This document shows, piece after piece, positions 50,901-63,233 of a stretch of DNA of 64,000 nucleotides. Both the position numbers and the translations under genes were made by a program. The notes under the pieces are model-generated. The model ran no database searches. It saw nothing but the letters and a program-made list of their open reading frames with translations, and was not told where the DNA came from. This DNA comes from Hevea brasiliensis (taxonomy: Eukaryota > Streptophyta > Magnoliopsida > Malpighiales > Euphorbiaceae): positions 98,924,480 to 98,988,479 of the forward strand of contig NC_079499.1 of NCBI RefSeq assembly GCF_030052815.1, written 5' to 3'. The first letter of the stretch is position 1. Each line of letters begins with the position of its first letter.

Positions 50901-53082
50901 ACTAGCGTGTAAAAAAATTTTTCATGAAATTTTAAAACTTGAAGTGACATATGCACTTTTAAAAAAAACTAGTTTTTTCATATATAATTTTTTATTATTT
51001 TTTTATGTATAATGTTATTATAATATATTAATTATTATTAATATTATTATTGTTATTATTTATTTTTCATGACATGTATGTTATATATGATTTTTATATT
51101 AAGTTAATAAAAAAGAAAGTATATCAATAAAGAAAAGAAATTATAGAGATAAAATTTATTATGAAAATTTTATTGCTATAACATAATTTTATAATTGTAA
51201 GTGTTTTATAAATATATAAATTTAAATATTTATTATTTTATTGGTTCACATATTTTTGTGTTAAATATCTTCAATATAAAGTATTCAATTTATTAAGATA
51301 AATTAGTTTTTAGCATTTTATAATTTTTATAAAACATATATAATTAGCATAAAAAATTTAAACTCTTTTCAATAATATTATTTAAGAATTTATATATATA
51401 ATAGTAAAATAAATTTAATTTCATATAGTTTCCTATAATGTTGATCCTTTTTTTTATTTTTAATTATTTTTTATTCAATCTTTTTAATTTTGTTTGATAA
51501 AATTAATTATGCACTTCATATCAATAAGTATCAATATTATTAATTTTTATTTGATATATAATTTAAATAATTTTATATTTTCTTATGATATAAAAAAAAT
51601 TGAAAAAATAAGATTGATAAATATATTAACTAATAAATTATTTATAAATAATAAATAAATAACTAAAATTTTCCTTTTATGTAAAAAAAATAAAAAATAA
51701 AAAACATTTATGTTAATATATTATTATTTTTAATTGGAATGATTATAGTAAAAATATATCAACAATTATTTAATTTACAGTAAAATTTTTTGTCAAACTA
51801 ACATATAACTTGTTTTTAAATTTTTTGTAACTATTTTTTCTAAAAGTAAGCATTAAATTTTAATAAAAAAATTTTTAAATTCAAATAAATAAAAAAATCT
51901 ATTAAATGATATAATACTTATATTCATATAAAAATTGTACTCTTTTTAAATCAAAATATCACTTTATGTTTATATTTAAATATACATTTTTAATTGAAAA
52001 AATAATTATATATTCAAAATATGATTCCTAATTTTTTTTTTATATAGATTTACTATTTATCAAGTTAAGATTCTTAAAAAATAAAAATTATTTTTTTTAT
52101 ATGCGCACATATTAACATTTTTAAACTTTCAGAAATGTATCATTTTAAAATAAAATTATATAAGACTTATAAATTCACTTTTAATTAGAATTGAACTTAT
52201 AAGAAATTAAATTAAAAGAAAATTTAAAAAATTTAATAAAAGAATTCATATATTTCCCTGATAAAAATTAATATATTTTTTTATTCTTTCACTTAAATTT
52301 AAATATAATTGTAAAAAATTTACATAAATAATTATAAGATAGAAATTGAAATCCATTATGATTCATTAAAAAAGCGATTCATATAAATTAAATACCTTTT
52401 TATTTTTATAAATAATATAAACCATGATGTTATTTTTATACAATTTTATTTTAAATTATATAATATTAAAAATTTAATTAAGTAGAATTTAAATATGAAT
52501 AGGAATAAAAATTTTATATTTATATAAACTTTAAAATTATATAAATAATTAAATTTTAAGTCTTAAATATTTTAAATTTATATAATCTTTAAAATTAAAT
52601 TAAATAATAAAAAATATAACTTTAAATATTATAAATAATAAAAGACAATTTGAAAAAAGTCAATGTTTTTCCTCTCTTTTCATAAATGTATATATTATGT
52701 AGATAAAGATATATTAATTAATTTTAAATTTTAAAATAATTATTTGATTAATAAGTCATTTTTATTATATATATACTTTGCAAGACAAAATAGTTCGGTA
52801 TCTTATTTAATGAAGGAAAAAGGTCGCCGATTCCCATTTGAAGTGGTCTTTCCTAGATAAAAGGATAGAACATTGAGAATAATATCTGCATAATAGGAAT
52901 TCCATTATTAATGTCAAATCCAATGCATGGACAGCAAATACAAACGGTCCACGAATAACCTCTGGTTTGTCAGACACCGTCGGACAAGTAGGCCATATGT
53001 ATATGAATACTACCTCAATATCCAGTCCAATTCAGAGAACTACCTAGTCCAATACAGAGAACTCCCAGAGGCCGAAACCTTT

Positions 53083-53090
53083 TATAAATA
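53083..53090 (+). promoter_or_regulatory. TATA box of CAD copy 2
   Basis: TATAAATA in the context CCTTTTATAAATAGATG, 142 bp before the start codon; a good plant core promoter. The expected leader would begin near 53115. Confidence 0.65.
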
Positions 53091-53231
53091 GATGCATGCA
53101 GCAACTTCATTTCACATAGCCATCAGTCTCACGAAACATAAAGTATTCGTAACTCGATCTCTCGCTGTCTACAAAGCTTACTTCCTTCACTTAAAATCCT
53201 AGCAACTCATCATATAATTCTAGATAGAAAA

Positions 53232-56200
53232 ATGGTATGCAAATCAGCTGAGAAAGAGCACCCAAAACAGGCATTTGGATGGGCTGCAAGGGACTCTTCT
53301 GGTGTCCTTTCCCCCTTCAATTTCTCCAGAAGGTTTTCTCTCTTATCTCTATGCTACTATATAGTCTTTATTAATAGTATATATTAATTTGAATAAAGAC
53401 TTGAATATTTGTTATGGATGCTTGGTTACAACAAAGTTAATTTATGGTTTTTTTTTTTCTTTATGCAGGGAAACCGGAGAGAAAGACGTGACATTCAAAG
53501 TGTTGTATTGTGGGATATGCCATACGGACATTCATATGATAAAAAATGAGTGGGGCACTTCTTCCTACCCTATGGTCCCTGGGTACGTATCCTAATTTTA
53601 CCAACTGTTTCATAGTAAAAACTTGGGGCTTTTGAAAAAAGGTGTAATAAAAAATATAAAATACTAAAAAATGGTGAGTTTAAAACTAATTACTAAAAAT
53701 GGGTGAATTTTGCCGAAGTGGACGAGGTGAGTGCGAGACGCTAATTATAATAGCGTTTTTAAGGGGAGAGCTGAAGAGCTGGACGCTATTCAAAATAGCG
53801 TCCAGAATAGCGTCCAGCTCTTTTTACAATAATAAAAAATTAATTAAAAAAAGTTTAAAGATTGGACGCTACTTATAGCAGTGTCTAACTTTTTTTTTTA
53901 ATTTTTAATAATTTTATTTTATATTTTAAATAAATTAAAAATATTATTTTAATAAATAAAATTATAATATATAATATTATATATTATAATATTTTTATTA
54001 TAAATATTATTTTTTAATTTAAAATTAAATTAAAATTTAATAAAATAAAAAATTAAAATTAAAAAATAAATAATTAAAAAAATTTAAGAAAAATTGGACG
54101 CCACTATATATAAGTAGCGTCCAACTTTTTTTTATTTTATTAAATTTTATTTTATATTTTAAATAACATATAAATATTATTTTAATAAATAAAATTATAA
54201 TATTTAATATTATATATTATAATATTTTTATTATGAATATTTTTTTAATTTAAAATTTAATAAAATAAAAAATTAAAATTAAAAAATAAATAATTAAAAA
54301 ATTTAAGAAAAGTCAGACACTACTATAAGTAGCGTCTAATTTTTCTTTAAATTTTTAATTATTTTACTTTATATTTTAAATAAATTAAAAATATTATTTT
54401 AATAAATAAAATTATAATAATTAATATTATATATTATAATATTTTTGTTATAAATATTATCTTTTTAATTTAAAATTAAATTAAAATTTAATAAAATAAA
54501 AAATTAAATTAAAAAAATAATAATTAAAAAGGTTTAAAAAAATTAGACACAACTTATATTCTAATTTTTTTAATTATTTTATTTTATATTTTTATTATAA
54601 TTTTTTAATATTTTTTATTTATTTAAAATATAAAATAATATAATTATAATTAAAAATTTAAAAAAAAATTGGACGCGTCCAATTTTTCTTAAAATTTTTT
54701 AATTATTTATTTTTTAATTTTAATTTAAAAAAAATATTCATAATAAAAATATTATAATATATAATATTACATATTATAATTTTATTTATTAAAATAATAT
54801 TTATATTTTATTTAAAATATAAAATAAAATTATTAAAAATTAAAAAAAAAGGTTGGACGCTAGCGTCCAACCTTTAAATTTTTTTAATTAATTTTTTATT
54901 ATCACAAGGAGAGCTGGACGCTATTTTGAATAGCGTCCAGGTCTCCTTTCAAATTTTTCACGCGGACGCTATTCAAAATAGCGTCCGGACCTTAAAAACG
55001 CTATTATAATTAGCGTCCCGCACTCACCTTCTCCACTTCAGTAAAATTCACCCCTTTTTGGTAATTAGTTTCAAACTCATCCCTTTTTGGTATTTTGTAT
55101 TTTTTATTGCACCTTTCTTGTCAAAAGCCCAAAAACTTGAGATTTCTATTACGGTGCCGTATGATTTCCTTTGTGATTGGATTGGATTAATTCTGTGTAA
55201 ATTAATTAACCATTTTCAACCTATCTGGGAATGTACGTAGGCATGAGATTGTAGGAGTGGTGACAGAGGTGGGGTGCAAAGTAGAAAAATTCAAGGTTGG
55301 AGACAAAGTGGGCGTGGGTTACATTGTTGGATCTTGCCGCTCTTGCGATAATTGCAGCAACAATCTTGAGAATTACTGTCCACAAATGATACTCACTTTC
55401 GGTGCTAGTTACTTGGATGGAACCACCACCTACGGTGGCTACTCTGACCTTATGGTTGCTGATGAGCACTTCGTCGTTCTTATTCCAGATACCTTTTCTC
55501 TTGATGCTGCTGCTCCTCTCCTATGTGCTGGGATAACAGTGTATAGCCCCTTGAAATACTATGGACTAGACAAACCCGGTTTGCATGTGGGCGTGGTCGG
55601 CCTTGGTGGTTTAGGTCATGTGGCTGTGAAATTTGCAAAGGCTATGGGGGTGAAGGTGACAGTGATCAGCACGTCTTCCAACAAGAAGCAAGAGGCTCTG
55701 GAGCATCTTGGAGCTGACTCATTTTTGGTTAGCCGTGACCAGGATCAGATGAAGGTATACCTCTAAAATTGGGTACATTTCTTGTGTGTAGTCATTATGA
55801 TATTAATTGAAATCATATACAGAAACGTGATCAAAATCTAAAGTTTTACATCAATCAAAACTTTATATATATAAAAAAAAAAAATTGCTTGAATAATGTT
55901 GTAGTTTGTCGTTCTGATTTGAAAACATTTGTTGGTGGTGTAGGCTGCAACGGGGACAATGGATGGTATAATTGATACAGTGTCAGCAATGCACCCTCTG
56001 CTGCCTTTGATTGATCTATTAAAGTCTCATGGAAAATTGGTTTTGGTTGGTGCCCCAGAGAAGCCCCTGGAGCTACCAGCCTTTCCCTTGCTCACGGGTA
56101 CGCTTACGCCAATAAATAAATTGCTTGCCCATCTAATTGGTGTCTTAGTAGATTGATGGAAATTTTCTATTTTACGTAATGTTTTGTCCGCAAATAAATT

Positions 56201-56515
56201 ATTTTGCACGAAATAAATAGAGTCGTTAATTTATTTCTTTAATTGGCATAAGTGAGCTCAAATAATATTATAAGACTGTTAATTAACTGTGATTATGGAT
56301 GAACAGGGAGGAAGATTGTAGGCGGTAGCATGGTAGGAGGAATGAAGGAGACACAAGATATGATTGATTTTGCAGCAAAACACAATATAAAAGCAGATAT
56401 AGAAGTCATCCCAATTGAGTATGTGAACACAGCAATGGAACGTTTGCTTAAAGGCGATGTTAGATATCGATTTGTCATTGATATTGGAAATACTATCAAC
56501 TCTGCAGGCATTTGA
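53232..56515 (+). CDS. CAD/mannitol dehydrogenase-like alcohol dehydrogenase, array copy 2
   Basis: Exons: 53232-53332, 53469-53582, 55241-55754, 55944-56097, 56307-56515; 1092 nt, 363 aa, no internal stop. Same enzyme family and cytosolic role as copy 1. Zn ligands Cys51 (YCGICHTD), His73-Glu74 and Cys167; structural Cys104, 107, 110, 118 (GSCRSCDNC...NYC); GLGGLG at 192-197 then ISTSSNKK. The end is [14 protein letters not shown]. Intron 2 is 1658 bp, against 89 bp in copy 3, because it holds a 1505-bp Mutator-like element; without it and one target copy the intron would be about 144 bp. Splice sites are intact, so the insertion need not abolish expression but may alter splicing or chromatin. 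An AATAAA at 56669-56674 is a possible poly(A) signal. Confidence 0.94.
53626..55130. mobile_element. Non-autonomous Mutator-like (MULE) foldback element in CAD copy 2 intron 2
   Basis: Termini GGGCTTTTG and CAAAAGCCC are perfect inverted ends, flanked by a perfect 9-bp target duplication AAAAACTTG (53617-53625 and 55131-55139), diagnostic of Mutator-type insertion. The long arms (about 200 bp) are complementary with small differences: GTGAGTGCGAGACGCTAATT on the left, the complement of GTGAGTGCGGGACGCTAATT on the right. Inside, palindromic GGACGCTA/TAGCGTCC motifs recur. The left half has roughly 222-bp tandem units starting near 53872, 54094, 54315 and 54541. There is no transposase. Confidence 0.88.
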
Positions 56516-57529
56516 ATTATTTTATACCTTTATTATATTTGATGAATTGCGTATGAATTATGTTCATATATTAACTGGGACTTGAAGCCATTGTATCCTG
56601 TGTGCACTGCCTCGTTGCGGAACGTCATGGAAACGATGCCGTCATGAGGCAATATTTTATTATTTTTCAATAAAGGTCTATTTTTAACTTTATTAATTTA
56701 AAATTATTTTAATTCAGATCTAAACGACATAAAATTAAGCACATGATAAGCAACAATCGCTTTCTTCCAACATTTAATTAATAAATTTAGATTTAATAAA
56801 TTGTTGTTACATATCAAAAGTTTATCTGCATTATTAAATTTCCATTAGATTTGAGTTAATAAAGACTATTTTAAAAAATATAAAAATTTATTTTCTTTCA
56901 ATTTTATTTAAAGGGTTTAAATGATTTTTAAGTTTAATTTTAACATACTTTTTGCCTACAATTTATATGTTTAGAGGCTTTTTTAATTTATTTTAAAAAA
57001 TCCCATTTCAATTAAATATTTTTATTTAATTTCTTTAAAAAGTGTGTATATATATATAATTACCAAATTTTCTTAGTACTGAAAGATTAAAGATTGAAAT
57101 TCAAAAAAGAAGACACAAAATCCACTATGAAAAATTAGGAAATTTGATCTTGTATTTGGTACAAAAATTAAAAGAAATCAAAATAAACTTATATTATATG
57201 ATGCTTATTTATTTTTAATGTACTGAGATTGTATTTTGTCTTTGTGATTTTGGATTCCCATTTCATCACTGTTCACCAATTGTTACTATATATTGTTTTA
57301 ATCTGTGCTCTTTTAATTTAATCCATGTTAAATGAGTACAATAAGAATGATAATTAAATCAATTTTCTACAACATTTAATTCACACGGTAGTATTTACTT
57401 ATTTATTTATTTAATGTTATGAATTGAAATTTATTTGTTGAATTGTTGATGTGTTGTATATTGCATGATGAATGTGTAACTAGTTTAGCGATCGAGGATG
57501 AGGATAAGGATGGTAACAGGTTGAGTTTT

Positions 57530-57850
57530 TATGGGTATTCAATTCGATAGAATTCTAATAGGATTAGTTTAGTTATTATATAATTGAGTTTTGGATGAGT
57601 TCGGGTTTGAAAAAAAATATCTGTAACGAGTTCGGATTTTACATATTGGATATTCGTTACCTAAATCTATTAATATAAATACTTAATTAAATATAAAATA
57701 TATATTTTTTATAATAATATTTATATATTTTATTTTAAATAAATAATATAAATACACAATTTATTATTTATTTTAATAATATTAATTAAATTTAAATTTT
57801 AATTATAATAATTTTTACAGATATTCTACTCTCGTCATCTCTACGTTTAC
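57530..57850. repeat. Dispersed AT-rich repeat, copy 2
   Basis: Related in the same orientation to 41930-42300: GTTCGGATTTTACATATTGG, ATTCGTTACCTAAATCTATT and ACTTAATTAAATATAAAATA are shared in order. Unclassified. Confidence 0.5.
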
Positions 57851-59025
57851 GAACCACGCACTACGTAACACTAAGACAATTGAAGAAAGAAGGAAAACGA
57901 CATCATTGCAGTGAAAAATGTCAGAATATAGACTTTCATATAAAATCAATGATTCTGAGCTAAATTAAATTTGATTGGATTCAATTCATTCTTCAATTTA
58001 ATTTTTATTTTACATAATTTTAATAATTTTTTTTTTACAATTTAATTCAAATTTGAATCCATTAATTGGACGCTCAACATAAATTAGCTTAATTTCGGCT
58101 TGTGGACGATAGTTCCTCGAAGAACGCAAATCCACCGGCCAGGAGATCCACGTAACGATATTTTTGAGCCACATAAGATTTAGAAGGAAAAAAGGAAAAA
58201 GTCAACAATAGGAGAACTTTTGTTTCCATTGGTACGGTCAAAAATCATTAAATAATCTAAATATATTGATTTTTATATATTAATTATATTTAATAATCTC
58301 TCATACATCACCATAATTATATTCACATGCTTGACCACTTTGCAGACTAGTCTAAAACTATCGATAATTTTTTTTTTCTCTTGAAATTCCTACAATCAAT
58401 TAAAAAAATATTACCCTCAAATTCCACCCACCTTTATTTTTCAATAGAAAAAAGGATATTTTATAATAAAATATAAAATTAAGAAATTTAAATTTCATAT
58501 ACATCCAAAAATTCCTTATTTCAAAAATAAAAATTTTTCTAAGTCATAATTACTGAAATTAAAAAATTAATTATTTTAACTATAAATATACAATCTAATA
58601 TATTAAGAGATATCTCAATTTACTCCTTATAAAAAAAAATTAAAGTATATAAAAATATAATCATGAGAAGAATCAAGTCAATGGTTTCGATTCTTGAACT
58701 AAGTTGAAACTGGTCTTAGAGAGAGTCGTTACGATTCCTCTCTCCGTAAATTAAAATCAGAATCCATTCATTCAAACTGATTGCTCCGAATCAAAATTGG
58801 ATTGATTTGAATTTTTTAAAATTTTATTTTTAACATTTTTTCTAGATTAAGTAGACGTTGTTGAGCATCTTTATTTCTCAAACCATTTTCAAATAAGATA
58901 CAAAATAATTTCTACAAAATTTTAAATTAGATTATTATATTTTAATTTTTAGTTTGGATTTGAAATTTTTTAAAATTTCAATTTTTTAATATTTTTTTTC
59001 TAGATTATGTAGATAATTGTGAGCT

Positions 59026-59947
59026 TGGGTGGAGCAGCTGGGAGCTAAGGGAGGCATTGGACCCTCCTGAAATTTTAAAAATTTCAAAAGATTTAATGGT
59101 AATTTTTTGAAAAAAAATTTTTTTTATTCTTATATTAGATTTTGATGAGTATGGAAACTTGAGAATTTTGAAAGTTTTAAGTGAATTTAGTAATAATTTT
59201 ATATAAAAAATTTATATTTTTTATTAAAAGAATTATATAATAAAATACAAATCTTCATACTAAAAAAAATTCAAATCATTATTGTCACTTGGTCTTATAC
59301 TTTTCATTAATTTTATTTTATTATTTTCTTATCTAATAAATTCATAATTACTAATTTTTATTATTTAAAATTTAAATTATTTTATAATATTATTAAAAAA
59401 AATTTAATATAATTTTATCATATTTTTTCATCAATTTAAAATATTAATAGCTTTTTTGTATAATCTCATTACTATTTTAAATTTTTTTCTTGCTAAAATA
59501 TCTTCATAATCAAGTTAAAAAAAAAGAAGTTTCTTTCATAATATTATAAGTTAAACCATGTTATTTATTTTATTTAATCTATGATTTTAATTGAATTTAT
59601 TTTTTATAATTTAAAAAAAATATAGATTTGAGATAAATTGGATAAATTTTTTAATATTAGGCCATCAATATATTTTAGTTTTAGCAATTCACAATATTAA
59701 TTATTCATTACATTTTTGAACTAATAATAATTTTATTTAATTTTTAGCAAATAAATTTTTCAAAAAAAAAATAAAAATGTTTATTTTTATTACTATATTT
59801 TTGTTAAGTATTTTTATTTTATAATTACGAAATGACTATCATCATTAATTAATCAATTTCTTTAATTAATACCTAAGTAAATAATTTATTAATAAATTAT
59901 ATATTTTAATTGAGTCCCTCTAAGTTAAAATGCTGATTCTGTCACTG
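59026..59947. mobile_element. MULE-like insertion (922 bp) with 10-bp target duplication
   Basis: ATTGTGAGCT occurs at 59016-59025 and 59948-59957. The right end on the minus strand reads CAGTGACAGAATCAGCATTT then TTAGAGGGACTC, the style of plant Mutator-derived MITEs. The left end TGGGTGGAGCAGCTGGGAGC is a diverged counterpart. The interior is AT-rich without an ORF. The disrupted host repeat continues on both sides. Confidence 0.55.
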
Positions 59948-60521
59948 ATTGTGAGCTCTTTTAGTTCTTTAACTATTCTTAAATAAGGTATTAATTAGCA
60001 TATTTTAAAATTTTAGATTCAATTTCAAATTTTTAAAATTTTATTATTTCTTTAATATTTTTCATAAATTATATAAATAATTGTGAGTATATTTAATTTT
60101 TAGACTATTCTTAAATAAGTAACAATAATTTTTATGAATTTTTAAACTTAATTAACATATTTAAAATTTTTAATTCAATTGAAATTTAATGATTTCAAAA
60201 GTATACTCCGATACTTAAGTGTGGAAATATATAAAATAAATAAAATAATAAATAAAAATAACTATAAATAAATATTAAATACTAAATAAATTTGTAAATA
60301 ATAAATATCATGAAAAAATTATATATTAATTAAGTTTTCAATGGCCATGGAACCCTGGGCTCCAATTTAGAACCTGACCGAAAACTAGCCCTTGGCCAAT
60401 GCCAACTGACTTTTAAACTGACAAGATAGAAAGTTGCATTTGAATGAACAGCCAAAATATCTGAATACATTGATTTTTTCCACCGCTACTTTTCTTTTTC
60501 CTCAATCACTTGGTCAGCCAA

Positions 60522-60558
60522 TACGTCAGGACCGATGCAAAGCTCACTTAATACGTCA
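60522..60558 (+). promoter_or_regulatory. Pair of TACGTCA (TGACGTA, as-1/TGA-type) motifs upstream of CAD copy 3
   Basis: TACGTCA occurs at 60522-60528 and 60552-60558, exactly 30 bp apart and each preceded by AA, about 50-80 bp upstream of the TATA box. TGACG-type pairs bind TGA bZIP factors and often mediate salicylate or xenobiotic response; function here is inferred. Confidence 0.45.
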
Positions 60559-60601
60559 CCATTGTTGCTTAACCTAGAATCTTCCAAGTTCCCAGTACTT
60601 C

Positions 60602-60610
60602 TATATATAT
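60602..60610 (+). promoter_or_regulatory. TATA box of CAD copy 3
   Basis: TATATATAT in CTTCTATATATATAGACA, about 115 bp before the start codon, a spacing like that of copy 2. Confidence 0.6.
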
Positions 60611-60716
60611 AGACATTGGCGCATATCCCTCTCACCCATCGCCAAAAAGATTAAAGCTTCAATTACATCTTTGAAGTTAAAACTCTCTGCAAATCTAACT
60701 AGGTGAAAAGAGAAAA

Positions 60717-62184
60717 ATGGTAGCCAAATTGCCAGAGAAAGAGCATCCCAAACAGTCATTCGGATGGGCAGCAAGAGACCAATCTGGCGTTCTCTCTCCC
60801 TTCAAATTCTCCAGGAGGTTAATTCAATTATTTTTTCTTCCTGTATTCAAAAAATGTGGTATTTCTTGAAGCTCTGAGAATAAAAACTGTAACCCAGTTC
60901 TTTTTCCTGATATAAGATATCATAATTCTTTGCAGGGCAACGGGAGAGAAAGACGTTTCTTTTAAAGTCCTGTATTGTGGGATGTGTCACTCGGACATTC
61001 ACATGGTCAAGAATGAATGGGGCTCTTCTACTTACCCTCTCGTCCCTGGGTACATACGTTGATCATCTTAGCAATTTTGTTATTTTGTGTTTAATTTGTG
61101 TAATTTATGTGCTGAATTGGCATGGAATTGAAATGTAGGCATGAGATTGTGGGAGTGGTGACAGAGGTGGGGAGCAAGGTAGAAAAATTCAAGGTGGGAG
61201 ATAAAGTGGGTGTAGGCTGCATGGTTGGATCATGCCACTCCTGTGATAACTGCACAAACAATCTTGAAAATTACTGCCCACAAATGATACTTACTTATGG
61301 TGCCAAGTACTACGATGGAACCACCACTTATGGCGGCTATTCCGACAACATGGTTGCCGATGAGCACTTCATTGTTCGTATACCAGATAACCTGCCTCTT
61401 GATGCTACTGCTCCTCTCCTTTGTGCTGGGATCACTGTGTACAGCCCCTTGAAATATTATGGACTCGACAAACCTGGCTTGCATGTAGGCGTAGTTGGCC
61501 TCGGTGGGCTTGGTCACATGGCGGTGAAATTTGCCAAGGCTATGGGAGCTAAGGTGACTGTGATCAGCACCTCACCTAACAAGCAGCAGGAGGCTATTGA
61601 GCGTCTTGGTGCAGATTCATTTTTGGTCAGTCGTGACCAAGATCAAATGCAGGTATAATTAATTTATATTGTTTACACTTTTGAAAACGATTTTAGCATC
61701 ATTCTTATAAAAAAATTGCTGATTGCATATAATATATATAGGTTGCAATGGGCACAATGGATGGTATAATTGACACAGTGTCTGCAATGCACCCTCTTTT
61801 GCCTTTGCTTGGTTTATTGAAGTCGCATGGAAAGTTGATTTTGGTTGGTGCCCCAGAGAAGCCACTTGAGCTACCAGCCTTTCCTTTGCTAATGGGTAAC
61901 CAATTGTCTTTATTTCTTTCTTCTCTATTACTCACATTCTAATAAAAACTAATAATAATTAAAATTTTCGATTATTGAGTACTGCAGGGAGGAAGATGGT
62001 GGGTGGTAGTTGCATTGGGGGAATGAAAGAGACACAAGAAATGGTTGATTTCGCAGCCAAACACGGCATAACATCGGACATTGAAGTTATCCCAATTGAC
62101 TATGTGAACACTGCTATTGAACGCATGCTGAAAGCTGATGTTAGGTACCGATTTGTGATTGATATTGGCAACACAATCAAATGA
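60717..62184 (+). CDS. CAD/mannitol dehydrogenase-like alcohol dehydrogenase, array copy 3
   Basis: Exons: 60717-60817, 60936-61049, 61139-61652, 61742-61895, 61988-62184; 1080 nt, 359 aa, intact. This is the compact form of the gene (intron 2 only 89 bp). Zn ligands Cys51 (YCGMCHSD), His73-Glu74 (GHEIVG), Cys167 (PLLCAG); structural Cys104, 107, 110, 118 (GSCHSCDNC...NYC); GLGGLG at 192-197 followed by ISTSPNK. It ends [10 protein letters not shown], lacking the short tails of copies 1 (NTLAAGV) and 2 (NTINSAGI). It is closer by eye to copy 2 than to copy 1 (shared [25 protein letters not shown]). Cytosolic NADP(H)-dependent role as for the family; substrate uncertain between cinnamyl aldehydes, benzyl alcohols and mannitol. 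AATAAA at 62284-62289 is a likely poly(A) signal. Confidence 0.95.
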
Positions 62185-63233
62185 AGCCATTGAATAAGTT
62201 AATTGAATTTTCTTAGCCACTTGTTGAACTTATGTTGAGGATTTTGTACTCCATATATGCCCTCATCGTGAGGAGCGATGTGTAATAAATTGAATTCCAG
62301 TGAGTGACATTTTTTTTAAAATATTTTTAGCTAATTGCAATTTGACTTGCAAGAAATGGGCCTGCAGACCACGGGCTTCAGAAACAGAAAGAAGATATAT
62401 ATATATATATATAGCAATGGACTAGGCAAAGTATCTCGCTCCAACAATTTCTATGAATTGTTTTAAGTAATAATTTATTATATTTTAAAAATTAAATTAT
62501 AAATTAAAAAAAAAAAAAAGGCCAGGGGGGTAAAATGGGGCAAAGGTCATGTCAAACTTTTGAAAGTCGTGTTGGTGAGAGCGACTTAACGAAATTTAAC
62601 TGGTTAGCACTTGAAATGACCAAAGCACCCCTCTTACCAACTCCAGTTTAGACGCTCGATCGTACACTTGAAGGTGATGTTATGAAGAGCTCGGCAGTGG
62701 CCAGCACTGTATCTGTGAGGAAGAAAAATTAATTTCACAAAAATTTTTAGTATTTATTACAGAATCTGATCTGATGTTTAAGACTTGATAGCGATGTAAC
62801 GTTTGATGATCAATCTTACGAGATTGAGCCAGTGCAGTCATTATGATCTCAATTTTATATATAAAAAATATTATTATTATTATTTATTTAAATTAAATAT
62901 TTATTATAAAACTTATTTAAAAAATATAAATTTATTATTTTAATTTTACATTTATTAACATTGTACGAAATTTATTATAAATATTTAATTTAAAAATTAT
63001 TTATTATTTTAGAACATAATTTTCAATTAAAGTTTAAAGATATAATAAAATTTACGAACTGATAATCTTTGAGTAATGATTGAATTTTTAAATTTAAATT
63101 TTATTAATAAATTTATCCTTTTATTAAAATTAGAAGTAATTTGTCATCTTATTGTAATTTCAACTTGAATTTACTCAAAATCCTAATTTTGTTTTCATGA
63201 ACATAGCCATTTCTTAACTTCAATGTTTACTGA
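62185..63233. other. Intergenic region, AT-rich
   Basis: It holds the 3' end of CAD copy 3, a short (AT)n tract (62394-62413), a higher-complexity patch at 62520-62830 without an open frame, and AT-rich sequence. No gene is supported. Confidence 0.65.

Larger units (their letters stand above)
46067..53082. other. Long AT-rich intergenic region between CAD copies 1 and 2
   Basis: Seven kilobases without a supported gene. It contains a retroposon-like piece with an A-run (46200-46550), short direct repeats with GAAATTGACGACTTTGACAA and GAAATTGACAACTCC (47490-47560), a small higher-complexity patch near 47750-48000 (64-aa frame without recognisable domain) and a region of many short inverted repeats (49000-50900). 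From about 50900 to 52780 it is nearly pure A/T. Confidence 0.65.
56516..60600. other. AT-rich intergenic region between CAD copies 2 and 3
   Basis: It contains the 3' end of copy 2, the second copy of a dispersed repeat (57530-57850), and repeated text of the TCTAGATTATGTAGATAATT type (58850-60110) split by a 922-bp insertion (59026-59947). The promoter of copy 3 begins near 60300. No further gene is seen. Confidence 0.65.

Noticed and set aside
61230..61517. 95-aa minus-strand frame across CAD copy 3 exon 3 (and the like in copies 1 and 2)
   Set aside because: Antisense shadow of a conserved coding exon.
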